Source: Micromonospora sp. DSM 45708 (lineage in GTDB: Bacteria; Actinomycetota; Actinomycetes; Mycobacteriales; Micromonosporaceae). From it: a stretch of DNA of 64,000 bases. The notes under the pieces are model-generated. The model saw only the letters and a list, made by a program, of their open reading frames with translations. It made no database searches and was not told where the DNA came from. A program made the translations under genes and the position numbers. Below are positions 7,764 through 16,184 of the stretch, piece after piece. Location of the stretch: contig NZ_CP154796.1 in assembly GCF_039566955.1 (NCBI RefSeq), positions 3,906,001 to 3,970,000 of the forward strand, written 5' to 3'. The stretch's first letter is position 1. Each line of letters starts with the position of its first letter.

Positions 7764-9182
7764 ATGGATCTCGCACGAACCGCCATCTATCTCGACGGAG
7801 CCTGGGTCGCCCCCTCCTCCGGGCACACCATCCCGGTGCACAACCCGGCGACCGAGGAGCTCCTGGCCCGGGTACCGGCCGGCACGGCCGCCGACGTCGA
7901 CCGGGCCGTCACGGCCGCCCGGGCCGCCTTCCCCGGCTGGGCCGCCACCACCCCGGCGCAGCGGTCCGCCGCCCTGGACCGCCTGCACGCGGCGCTGGCC
8001 AGCCGGGCCGCGATCGCCGCCGAGACGGTCGCGCTGGAGCTGGGCACCCCGCTCAGGGTCGCCACCCGGGTACAGGTCGGCCTGCCGCTGACCGTACTGC
8101 GCAGCTACGTCGACCTGGCCGCCCGGCCGCCCGCCGAGGAGACCGTCGGCAACTCGCTCGTGGTCCGCGAACCCGTCGGCGTGGTCGGGGCGATCACCCC
8201 GTGGAACTACCCGCTGCACCAGGTGATGGCGAAGGTGGCGCCCGCGCTGGCCGCCGGGTGCACGGTGGTGCTCAAGCCCAGCGAGCTGACCCCGCTGACC
8301 GCGTACCTGCTCTTCGACGCGATCCACGAGGCCGGCTTCCCGCCGGGGGTGGTCAACCTGGTGCCCGGCACCGGCGTCGAGGTGGGCGAGGCCATCGCCG
8401 CCCACCCGGACGTCGACATGGTTTCCTTCACCGGCTCGACCGCCACCGGCCGGCGGATCTCGCACCTGGCCGCCGACCGGATCGCCCGGGTGGCGCTGGA
8501 GCTCGGCGGCAAGTCCGCCAACGTGATCCTCGACGACGCCGACCTGGCCACCGCGGTGAAGGTCGGCGTGGGCAACGCCTTCCTCAACTCCGGCCAGACC
8601 TGCACCGCCTGGACCCGGATGCTGGTGCACCGGGACCGCTACGACGAGGCGTTGGACCTGGTCGCCAAGGCCGCCGACGGCTACCGGACCGGCGACCCGT
8701 TCGCGCCGGACACCCGGCTCGGCCCGCTGGTCTCCGCGGCCCAGCGGGACCGGGTGACCGGCCACGTGACCCGGGCGCTCACCGACGGCGGCCGGCTGAT
8801 CGCCGGCGGCCCGGACGCGGTGCTGCCCGAGCGGGGCTGGTTCGTCGCCCCGACCGTGCTCGCCGACGTCGACCCGGGCAGCGCGCTGGCCCAGGAGGAG
8901 GTCTTCGGACCGGTGCTCGCCGTCATCCCGGTCGACGACGAGGAGGCGGCGGTGGCCGTCGCCAACAACTCCCGGTACGGCCTGGCCGGCGCCGTCTGGT
9001 CCGCCGACGAGGAGCGGGCGGTGCGGGTCGCCCGGCGGATCCGCACCGGAGCCGTCGACATCAACGGCGCGCCGTTCAACCCGCTCGCCCCGTTCGGCGG
9101 CTACAAGCAGTCCGGCCTCGGCCGGGAACTGGGTCGTTACGGGCTCGACGAGTTCCTCCAGACCAAGGCGATCCAGCGGTGA
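7764..9182 (+). CDS. NAD(P)-dependent aldehyde dehydrogenase
   Basis: A 472-residue aldehyde dehydrogenase that oxidises an aldehyde to a carboxylate. The catalytic Glu motif LELGGKSANVIL and the catalytic Cys motif NSGQTC are both present, as is the cofactor motif FTGSTATG. ATG 7764 is chosen because GTGAGGGG lies 5-12 bp upstream and the conserved N-terminus (IYLDGAWV) follows directly. A GTGA overlap with the next gene couples it to the alcohol dehydrogenase. The operator at 7724-7742 lies just ahead of it. Confidence 0.92.
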   Translation: MDLARTAIYLDGAWVAPSSGHTIPVHNPATEELLARVPAGTAADVDRAVTAARAAFPGWAATTPAQRSAALDRLHAALASRAAIAAETVALELGTPLRVATRVQVGLPLTVLRSYVDLAARPPAEETVGNSLVVREPVGVVGAITPWNYPLHQVMAKVAPALAAGCTVVLKPSELTPLTAYLLFDAIHEAGFPPGVVNLVPGTGVEVGEAIAAHPDVDMVSFTGSTATGRRISHLAADRIARVALELGGKSANVILDDADLATAVKVGVGNAFLNSGQTCTAWTRMLVHRDRYDEALDLVAKAADGYRTGDPFAPDTRLGPLVSAAQRDRVTGHVTRALTDGGRLIAGGPDAVLPERGWFVAPTVLADVDPGSALAQEEVFGPVLAVIPVDDEEAAVAVANNSRYGLAGAVWSADEERAVRVARRIRTGAVDINGAPFNPLAPFGGYKQSGLGRELGRYGLDEFLQTKAIQR

Positions 9183-10252
9183 GGGCGCTGCTCGCCCGAG
9201 GCGTGAACCAGCCGGTGACGGTGGAGGAGGTGGAGCTGCCGGCACCCGGGCCGGGCGAGGTACGGGTGCGGGTACGGGCCGCCGGGGTCTGCCACTCGGA
9301 CCTGTCCATGGTCAACGGCACGGTCGCGCCGCCGTACCCGCTGGTGCTCGGGCACGAGGCGGCGGGCGAGGTGGTCGAGGTCGGCCCCGGCGTCGACCGG
9401 GTCCGGCCCGGCGCGCACGTGGTGCTGAACTGGGCGCCGCCCTGCCGGAGGTGCTGGTACTGCGATCGCGGCGAGTCGTGGTTCTGCGAGCGGACGGGCT
9501 CCCCCGCGACCGCCCGGGGCCGGACCTCGGCCGGTGCGCCGCTGCACGTCGCCCTCGGCCTCGGCGCGCTGGCCGAGGAGGTGGTGGTGCCGCAGGAGGC
9601 GGTGATCGGCGTTCCGGCGCAGCTACCGTTCGCCACCGCGGCCCTGCTGGGCTGCGCCGTGCTCACCGGGGTCGGCGCGGTACGCCGGACCGCCCGGGTG
9701 GCGCCCGGCGAGTCGGTGGCGGTGATCGGTCTCGGCGGGGTGGGCCTGTCGGTGGTCTCCGCCGCCCGGGCCGCCGGCGCCGACCCGGTCCTCGCCGTCG
9801 ACGTGTCGCCCGCCAAGGCCGAACTGGCCGCCGCCGCCGGGGCCACCGACTTCCTCGTCGCCGACGACGCGCTGAGCCGGGCGATCCGGGAGCGCACCCA
9901 CGGGCGTGGCGTCGACCACGCCCTGGAGTGCGTCGGCCGCGGCGTGACCATCCGCGCCGCCTGGCGGGCCGCCCGGCGCGGCGGCCAGGTCACCGTCGTG
10001 GGGATGGGCGCGCGGGACGACGTGGTCAGCCTGAGCGCGCTGGACATCTTCCACTCCGGGCGGACACTGCGTTCCTCGGTGTACGGCTCGTCCGACCCGG
10101 ACCGCGACGTGCCCGAGCTGGCCCGCGCCGTGCTCGCCGGCACCCTGGACCCGGCCGCCCTGATCACCGACCGGACCGGCCTGGACGGCGCCGCGGCGGC
10201 GTTCGACCGGATGGCCCGCGGCGAGGGCGCCCGTACCGTCGTGCTGCCCTGA
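9179..10252 (+). CDS. Zinc-dependent alcohol dehydrogenase (class III-like MDR)
   Basis: A 357-residue medium-chain, zinc-containing alcohol dehydrogenase. It has the catalytic zinc ligands in VCHSD and GHEAAG, a structural zinc cluster of four cysteines (PPCRRCWYC...WFCE) near residue 90, and the Rossmann motif GLGGVGLS near 183. The GTG start at 9179 overlaps the aldehyde dehydrogenase stop. An alcohol-to-aldehyde-to-acid pair of this kind would feed an acid into the acyl-CoA pathway to the left, under the same TetR control. Confidence 0.9.
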   Translation: MRALLARGVNQPVTVEEVELPAPGPGEVRVRVRAAGVCHSDLSMVNGTVAPPYPLVLGHEAAGEVVEVGPGVDRVRPGAHVVLNWAPPCRRCWYCDRGESWFCERTGSPATARGRTSAGAPLHVALGLGALAEEVVVPQEAVIGVPAQLPFATAALLGCAVLTGVGAVRRTARVAPGESVAVIGLGGVGLSVVSAARAAGADPVLAVDVSPAKAELAAAAGATDFLVADDALSRAIRERTHGRGVDHALECVGRGVTIRAAWRAARRGGQVTVVGMGARDDVVSLSALDIFHSGRTLRSSVYGSSDPDRDVPELARAVLAGTLDPAALITDRTGLDGAAAAFDRMARGEGARTVVLP

Positions 10253-10279
10253 CCGTCGCCGCCCGCCGCCGTGCCGGGT

Positions 10280-13027
10280 TCAGTGCAGCGCGCGGGCGAG
10301 CTCGGTGCGGGACCGGATGCCGAGCCGGTGGAAGATGTTGCGCAGGTGGTGGTCGACGGTCCGGGTGGAGAGGAACAGCCGGGTGGCGATCTCGCGGTTG
10401 GTGGCTCCCTCGGCGACCAGCTGCGCGATCCGTAGCTGCTGCCCGGTGAGCAGCCGGGCGGCCGGCAGCTCCGGTGTGCCGACCGACTCGCCGGCCGCCC
10501 GCAGCTCGGTGGTGGCCTGCTCGGCCCAGACGGTCAGCCCGAGCAGGCCGAAGGTTTCCCGGGCGGCGTGCAGGTGCTCGCGGGCGTCCCGGGGGCGGCG
10601 GCTGCGGCGCAGTTCCCGGCCGAGGAGCAGCTCGGTGCGGGCCCGTTCGAACGCCCCCGCATCCGCCGGGTGCAGCCGCAGCGCGGTGCGGAAGCCGCGT
10701 TCGGCGTCGGCGCTGCCGCGCGCGGCCAGCAGCGCGTGGCAGCGCGCGGAGAGCGCCCGCCGGGACGGGCTCGCGGTGCTGCTGGCCCACCTGTCGAAGA
10801 CGGCGAGCGCGGCGGTGGCGGCCGGTCGCCGGTCCGCGCCGGCGACGGCCTCGACCAGGTAGGGGGTGGCCATCACCTGGATCAGCACCTGCCCTCGGCC
10901 GGTGCCGGGGCGGGCCAGCGCGGCCAGTCGGGTGGCGGCCGCCTCGTGCCGCCCGTTGACCAGGTCGAGCACCGCGAGCGCCCACTGGGCGAGCGCGCGC
11001 GGGCGGCTGTGCGGGGCGGGCGCCTCGCCGATCTCGCGGATCCGGCACAGGCTGGTTTCCCGGTCGGCCCGGACCGCCGCCAGCATCGCCAGCATGCCCA
11101 GGTGCACCCCGGCGGAGTTGACCTGGCCGGTGTCCCGGGCGACCCGCAACCCCTCCCGGGAGGTATCCGCCGCCGCCTCGTGCCGGCCCAGCCAGTACTC
11201 CGCGATCGCGCGCAGCTCCAGCGCCCGGGGCAGCGCGGACACCTCGCCGCGGGCACGCGCCAGCTCGACGGCCCGCTCGGCGAGCCGGTGGGCGGCGCTG
11301 TCGACCGCGACCAGCAGGCCCGCGACCGCCGCGCCGGTCAGCGCGGCGGGGGTGAGCGCCGGCCCGGTCAGCCGGTTGCCGAGCACGACCGCCCGGCGCA
11401 GGGCCGGGCCGCCCCGCTCGTGGTCACCGCGCAGCGTCGCCGCCACCCCGGCGGCCAGCGCGGTCAGCAACTCCGCGTCGGGCGGGTCCTCGGGCCGGCG
11501 CAGGACCGCCACTCGGCGCGCCACCTCGGCGTAGCGGAACTGGTCGCCGGTGTGGCAGACCGCCTCACCGGCCCGGACAAGCGCGCCGAGGGCGGCGACG
11601 CGGTCGACCCCGGACACCGCCCGGGCGGCGGCGAGCAGGGTGGTCGAGGCCGTCGACGGCGAGCCGCAGCGCAGTTCCAGCTCGCCGCGGAGCAGCCCGG
11701 CCCGGCCGGCCGCGACAGGGTCGACCGGTCCGGCCGCGGCGGCCTCGGCGAGCAGCCGCCCGGCACGCCGCGGCTGCCCCGCCGCCCAGGCGCGACCGGC
11801 AGCGGCGACCAGCCGGGCGCTGGCCTGCCGCGGCTCGCCGCTGAGTTCGGCGGCCCGGTGCAGGGCGGCCACCCCGTCGTCCCCGCCGGTCCCACCGGCC
11901 ACGGCCTCCAGTTCCGCCGCCAGCACCGGGTCCGGGCCCTCCGCCGCGGCGGCGCGGTGCAGCGTCCGGCGGAGGTGCTGTCCGGGGCCGTCGAGCACGC
12001 CGGCGAGCAGCAGGTGGGCGGCGCGCCGCTCGGCCAGCGTCGCGTCCGCCGCGACGACGGCCCGGGCCAGCGGTTGCGCCAGGGCCACCCGCTCCGGGCC
12101 GACCCGGACCAGCCCGGCTGCCTCGGCCGGGGCGAGCGCCTCGATCGCCGTGCCGTCGGCGCGGGCGGCCCGGACCAGGGTGGCCGGATCGCCGTCGGAG
12201 TCGAGCGCGGCGAGCAGCAGCACCCGCCGGGTGTCGGCGGGCAGCCCGGCCAGTCGGCCCCGGTACCCGCGACCCAGCGCGCCGTCGAGGGGCGGCCCGT
12301 CGGGCAGCGGCTCCTCACCGCGGCACTGGCCCGGGGTGAGCACCTCGGCCAGGTCGGCCAGGGCCTGCGGGTTGCCGCCGGCGACCGCGGTCAGTTCCCG
12401 GGCCACCCGGGGGGCCAGCCCGGGCAGCCGGTCGGTGAGCAGCGCGGCGCCGGCCCGGTCGTCGAGGGGTCGCAGCCGGTGCCGGGGCACGCCGGCGGCG
12501 ACCGCGTCGGTGCCGGCGGTGAGCAGCATGGCAACCGGCAGGTGACGCAGCCGGCGGGCCACGAAGCCGAGCACCTCCGCGGTCGGCGGGTCGCCGCGAT
12601 CGACGTCGTCGACCGTGCAGAGCAGCGGGCGCTCCCGGGCGGCGGCGACGAGCAGTCCCCGCACGGCCATCGACAGGGCGAGCCGGTGGTCGGCCGGGCA
12701 GCCCGCGCCGGCCAGCGTCCGCCGCAGCACCCCGCGCTGCGGCTCGGGCAGGGCGTCGGCCCGGTCGAGCAGCGGGTCGAGCAGGCGTTGCAGGCCCGCG
12801 TACGGCAGCGCGGCCTCGTCCGCCAGGCCAGCGCCGGCCAGCCGGTGACAGCGGGTGGCGTACCGGTGGGCGTAGCCGACGAGGACGCTGCGGCCAGCGC
12901 CGGGTTCGCCCCACACCAGCAGCGCTCCCCCGGCGTCCGGCAGGCCGTCGACCAGCCGCCGGACGGCCGCGCACTCGGTGTCCCGACCCGGCAGCCCAGT
13001 TATTTGCACCGACAATGCAGCAACCAT
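10280..13027 (-). CDS. Large ATP-binding LuxR (LAL) regulator with altered P-loop
   Basis: A 915-residue LAL/STAND-type transcription regulator. An N-terminal AAA/NTPase domain has the P-loop GEPGAGRS at residues 40-47 and a Walker B-like LLCTVDDVD near 137. A long helical TPR-like middle follows, then a LuxR helix-turn-helix at the C-terminus (LTGQQLRIAQLVAEGATNRE, then TRTVDHHLRNIF). The invariant P-loop lysine is arginine here, which usually weakens ATP hydrolysis. ATG 13027 has an AGGTGA site 12-17 bp upstream and lies beside a possible TetR operator. The gene is convergent with the alcohol dehydrogenase. Confidence 0.85.
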   Translation of the reverse strand: MVAALSVQITGLPGRDTECAAVRRLVDGLPDAGGALLVWGEPGAGRSVLVGYAHRYATRCHRLAGAGLADEAALPYAGLQRLLDPLLDRADALPEPQRGVLRRTLAGAGCPADHRLALSMAVRGLLVAAARERPLLCTVDDVDRGDPPTAEVLGFVARRLRHLPVAMLLTAGTDAVAAGVPRHRLRPLDDRAGAALLTDRLPGLAPRVARELTAVAGGNPQALADLAEVLTPGQCRGEEPLPDGPPLDGALGRGYRGRLAGLPADTRRVLLLAALDSDGDPATLVRAARADGTAIEALAPAEAAGLVRVGPERVALAQPLARAVVAADATLAERRAAHLLLAGVLDGPGQHLRRTLHRAAAAEGPDPVLAAELEAVAGGTGGDDGVAALHRAAELSGEPRQASARLVAAAGRAWAAGQPRRAGRLLAEAAAAGPVDPVAAGRAGLLRGELELRCGSPSTASTTLLAAARAVSGVDRVAALGALVRAGEAVCHTGDQFRYAEVARRVAVLRRPEDPPDAELLTALAAGVAATLRGDHERGGPALRRAVVLGNRLTGPALTPAALTGAAVAGLLVAVDSAAHRLAERAVELARARGEVSALPRALELRAIAEYWLGRHEAAADTSREGLRVARDTGQVNSAGVHLGMLAMLAAVRADRETSLCRIREIGEAPAPHSRPRALAQWALAVLDLVNGRHEAAATRLAALARPGTGRGQVLIQVMATPYLVEAVAGADRRPAATAALAVFDRWASSTASPSRRALSARCHALLAARGSADAERGFRTALRLHPADAGAFERARTELLLGRELRRSRRPRDAREHLHAARETFGLLGLTVWAEQATTELRAAGESVGTPELPAARLLTGQQLRIAQLVAEGATNREIATRLFLSTRTVDHHLRNIFHRLGIRSRTELARALH
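13003..13020. promoter_or_regulatory. Putative TetR operator, site B
   Basis: TTTGCACCGACAATGCAG is an inverted TGCA-centred site; on the minus strand it reads GCATTGTCGGTGCAAA. It matches the pattern GCAYYNNCRRTGCAAA shared with 14380-14396 and 14479-14494. It lies within the first codons of the LAL gene and just upstream of the TetR gene at 13076-13684. Confidence 0.5.
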
Positions 13028-13075
13028 GCATCGAGTGTCACCTATCGGAAACCGGATGGAAAGAGTTCGGGCCGG

Positions 13076-13684
13076 TCAGCGGGGAGCGCCGGCCAGCAGA
13101 GCGCCCACCGTCCGGGCCATCACCGCCCGCGCCTGGTCCACGCCCAGCCCCAGCCCGTCGCGCAGCATCGACCAGGCCGGCCACATGCTCGCCGCGACCA
13201 CCGCGTGCAGCACCTGCTCCCGACCGGACCCGGCCTGTGCCAGCTCGGCCGCGAAGAGCTGCTCGACCTCCTCGCGGACCCGCGAGATGTGCACCAGCCG
13301 ATTGCGGTGCAGCTGGTCGGAGACCGGCTCCCGCATCTGCGCCGCCCGCGCGGAGGGCGCGATGAGCTGAAGCAGCCGCGCCCGCTGCCGGCAGTACGCG
13401 TCGACCCGCTTGGCCAACGGCAGCGTCGGCGAGATCGGCCGGTACGCGGCGTCCTGCTGGCGGAGCACCTCCGCCCCGCTGGCCTCGAAGAGCGTCTCCA
13501 TGTCCTTGAAGTTCGTCCAGAGCGTACGCAGCGAGATGCCGGCCCGCTCCGCGATGCGCTCGCCGGTCGGCCGCAGGTCCCCCTCGGAGATGAGCGCGAG
13601 GTGGGCCTCGACGATCGCCGCCCGGGTCCGCGCGGCCCGGGCCGTCCGCCCGTCCACCCGGCCGGGCGCCTGCACCCCACCCAT
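13076..13684 (-). CDS. TetR family transcriptional regulator
   Basis: A 202-residue TetR-type protein with an N-terminal helix-turn-helix (about residues 15-60: TRAAIVEAHLALISEGDLR, then IAERAGISLRTLWTNFKD). ATG 13684 is preferred over the GTG nine codons upstream because GAGGAGGG sits at the right distance before it. The gene lies between the LAL regulator and the decayed SDR/ACAD and thiolase genes. Three similar operator-like sites (13003, 14380, 14479) surround it, so it probably controlled the now broken beta-oxidation genes. Confidence 0.82.
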   Translation of the reverse strand: MGGVQAPGRVDGRTARAARTRAAIVEAHLALISEGDLRPTGERIAERAGISLRTLWTNFKDMETLFEASGAEVLRQQDAAYRPISPTLPLAKRVDAYCRQRARLLQLIAPSARAAQMREPVSDQLHRNRLVHISRVREEVEQLFAAELAQAGSGREQVLHAVVAASMWPAWSMLRDGLGLGVDQARAVMARTVGALLAGAPR

Positions 13685-13730
13685 CCGCGCTGCCCTCCTC
13701 GACGCTGTCACGCCTCACTGCCCGCCGAGT

Positions 13731-14388
13731 CTAGACGTGCGCCGTCGGCGCGTCGGAGCGGTGTCGGCGCAGCTCGCGACGGGCCAGCGACTGCCGGTGC
13801 ACCTCGTCCGGGCCGTCGGCCGGGCGCAGCGCGCGGGCCCGCACCCAGAGCCGGTCCAGCGGGGTTTCCTGGCTGAGGCCGGCCGCCCCGTGCGCCTGGA
13901 TGGCCCGGTCCAGCACCCACTCGACGGTCCCCGGCACCGCGATCTTGATGGCCTGGATCCCGGTGTGCGCCGCCTGGTTGCCGGCGGTGTCCATCAGCCA
14001 GGCCGTCTTGAGCACCAGCAGCCGGGCCTGCTCGAGCCGGACCCGGGCCTCGGCGATCCAGTCCCGGACCACCCCCTGCGCGGCGAGCGGCCCGCCGAAC
14101 GCGCGCCGGCCGGAGACCCGCCGGCACATCAGCTCGACCGCCCGCTCGGCCATGCCGAGCAGCCGCATGCAGTGGTGCACCCGGCCGGGACCGAGCCCGG
14201 GCCTGCGAGATGGCGAAACCGTCGCCCTCCGCCCCGATCAGGTTGCCCACCGGCACCCGCACGTCGACAAAGTCGATCTCGGCGTGGCCGCCGTGGTCGC
14301 TGTCGTCGTACCCGAAGGTGTGCAGCCCGCGGCTGGCGCCGGTGACGAGGGCGACCCGGCCGTCGAGCCGGCCTGAATCTGCATTCAC
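13731..14388 (-). pseudogene. SDR-acyl-CoA dehydrogenase deletion chimera with frameshift
   Basis: The frame opens with GTG at 14388 and encodes the beginning of an SDR ([20 protein letters not shown]). Without a break it becomes the middle of a medium/long-chain acyl-CoA dehydrogenase ([20 protein letters not shown]). Hundreds of codons from two genes have been deleted. A further extra G in the run near 14195-14201 shifts the frame; beyond it, the expected [19 protein letters not shown] and the C-terminal [18 protein letters not shown] follow in the new frame to a stop at 13731. It is clearly non-functional as an enzyme. Confidence 0.82.
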
Positions 14389-14396
14389 GATGCAAA
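14380..14396. promoter_or_regulatory. Putative TetR operator, site A
   Basis: TGCATTCACGATGCAAA shares the GCAYYNNCRRTGCAAA pattern with two other nearby sites and overlaps the GTG start of the SDR/ACAD remnant. Confidence 0.5.
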
Positions 14397-14478
14397 CAGT
14401 ATGAGGCCCTCCAGTGAACGTCAACGACGGATCTCGCCCGACATCTCACATTCCGTTGACACGGGCTCGGTCATAACC

Positions 14479-14494
14479 GCACCGTCAATGCAAA
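14479..14494. promoter_or_regulatory. Putative TetR operator, site C
   Basis: GCACCGTCAATGCAAA is the third member of the TGCA-inverted set. It lies just before the thiolase fragment and faces the divergent SDR/ACAD remnant. Confidence 0.45.
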
Positions 14495-14498
14495 TATA

Positions 14499-14690
14499 AT
14501 GTGTGGCACCACCGTGAACCGGTACTGCTCGTCGTCTCTGGAGACCATCCGGATGGCGCTGCACGCCATCCGGGCCGGCGAGGATCACGCCTTCGTCTCC
14601 GCCGGGGTGGAGTGCGTCTCCCGGTACGACCGGGGCCGCAGCGACGGGCACCCGGGCAGCGCCAACCCGCGGTTCGCCGACGCGGTGACC
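14499..14690 (+). pseudogene. Acetyl-CoA acetyltransferase (thiolase) internal fragment
   Basis: About 60 codons read TTVNRYCSSSLETIRMALHA, then IRAGEDHAFVSAGVECVSRY, and on to GSANPRFADA. This is the segment around the nucleophilic cysteine of degradative thiolases (NRYCASGLQ...AGGVESMS). The N-terminal 80-90 residues and the whole second half, with the catalytic His and second Cys, are missing. After about 14690 the sequence is no longer thiolase-like. It is a remnant of the beta-oxidation set that also left the SDR/ACAD chimera. Confidence 0.75.
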
Positions 14691-14812
14691 CGGCCCGCCG
14701 ACCGGCCCGCCGGTGGGGGTGCCCCGCTGGCACGACTCCCGCGGCCCGGCCGGCGCGGCTACGGTGCCGGGCGGACGGGTCGTGGGTGACCCCGCCCGCC
14801 CGGCGCGGTGGC

Positions 14813-16111
14813 TCAGGACGCGGTCGGGATCCCGTTGGCCGGCGGGGTCACCGGCTGGGCGGTGTACTCACGCACCGGCCCGTCGTGCTCGTCCGTCTCG
14901 TACGTCGGCCCGAAGTAGGCCTGCACGCCCCCGCTGACCCGGGTCAGCCGCTCCCCGCCATAGCCGGAGTGGTCGCTGTCGGAGTAGCGCAGCGGCGCGA
15001 GCCCGGGGCCCTGGAAGCCGCCCTTGGCGACCGCCTTGAGCAGGGACTCCCGGGTGAGGTCCTGACCAGCGGCCTGGAGCGCCTGCACGAAGAGGTAGCC
15101 GACCGCCATCCCGTAGACGGTGTTGCCGTCGAACGGCGCGTCCCCGTTGTGCTCCTTGTTCACCTTGGTGAAGAGCTGGATCCACGGGTCGGCCGCGTCG
15201 TTCTGCATCGGCAGGTAGTTGGTGCCGACCATGCCCTCCAGCAGGCCGGCCGCCGCGCCGAGCTGTTTGGCCAGCGTGGGGTGGTCGGCCCCCACGTTGG
15301 AGACCAGCCACTGCGGCTTGAAGCCGAGCCGGGCGGCGGTGCCGATCGACAGCGCGGTGAAGCCGGGCACGGTGGCCAGGACGACCACCTGGCAGTTGGC
15401 GGCCTTGAACGCGCCGATCTGCGGCGCCACGTTCGTGTTGCTGGTGACGTACGTCTGCTTGACCGCCACCGCGCCCGCGCCGAGCACCTGTTCCACCCCG
15501 GCCAGGCTGTCCCGGCCGAAGTCGTCGTCCTGGCCGAGGAAGCAGACCTTCCGGCCGGGCAGCGCGGTCTTCACGTGGTTGGCCAGGATCTTGCCCTCCA
15601 CGGTGTAGTCGGGGTTGAAGCCGAACGAGCCCGGATACTTGTCCGGTTGGTCCCAGCTGCGGCTGCCGGAGGCGATGAAGAGGTCCGGGACGCGGTTGCT
15701 CTTGAGAAAGTCGAGCACGCCGGTGTGGGTCGGCGTGCCGAGCCCATTGAGCACGGCGAAGACCTTGTCCTGCAACACCAGTTGGCGGACCACCTGCTGG
15801 GTGTTCGCCGGGTTGTAGCCGTCGTCCATGATCTTGTAGGTGATCTTCCGGCCGTGCACCCCGCCGTTGGCGTTGACGTAGTCGAAGTACGCCTTGGTGG
15901 CCGGGGCGATCTTCGAGTAACCGGCCGAGGCCGGCCCGGTCAGCGGCATGTGGGTGCCGACCACGATCTCGGTGTCGGTGACGCCGGGCACCGTCCCGCG
16001 CCCGGCGCCGCCCGGGCCCTCGTCGCCACCGCAACCCGCGGCGGCGACGAGCAGGGCGATGGTGCTGACGACCGCGAGACCACGTCGTGTCGTACGGTGC
16101 ATGTGGAACAC
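14813..16111 (-). CDS. Branched-chain amino-acid-type ABC substrate-binding lipoprotein
   Basis: A 432-residue periplasmic-binding-fold protein of the LivJ/LivK (Peripla_BP_6) type. The signal peptide ends in a lipobox LLVAAAGC, so it is anchored to the outer face of the membrane. Typical motifs are VGTHMPLTGPAS at the start of the mature domain and YKIMDDGYNP. Two starts are possible: GTG 16111 and ATG 16102; the first has AAAGG close upstream. It is the last gene of the livG-F-H-M operon. Binding proteins of this class in catabolic regions often take aromatic or acyl compounds rather than amino acids, so the ligand is open. Confidence 0.85.
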   Translation of the reverse strand: MFHMHRTTRRGLAVVSTIALLVAAAGCGGDEGPGGAGRGTVPGVTDTEIVVGTHMPLTGPASAGYSKIAPATKAYFDYVNANGGVHGRKITYKIMDDGYNPANTQQVVRQLVLQDKVFAVLNGLGTPTHTGVLDFLKSNRVPDLFIASGSRSWDQPDKYPGSFGFNPDYTVEGKILANHVKTALPGRKVCFLGQDDDFGRDSLAGVEQVLGAGAVAVKQTYVTSNTNVAPQIGAFKAANCQVVVLATVPGFTALSIGTAARLGFKPQWLVSNVGADHPTLAKQLGAAAGLLEGMVGTNYLPMQNDAADPWIQLFTKVNKEHNGDAPFDGNTVYGMAVGYLFVQALQAAGQDLTRESLLKAVAKGGFQGPGLAPLRYSDSDHSGYGGERLTRVSGGVQAYFGPTYETDEHDGPVREYTAQPVTPPANGIPTAS

Positions 16112-16184
16112 CGACCTTTCTTCGGTCCGGTTCTCCTGAATCGGGTGGTGGGTTGGGTGCCGGCGGGCGCGCCGCCGGGGCTTG

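Noticed and set aside
8201..9178. Long in-frame extension upstream of the alcohol dehydrogenase
   Set aside because: It overlaps the aldehyde dehydrogenase in another frame and is not family-like; the GTG at 9179 is the natural start.
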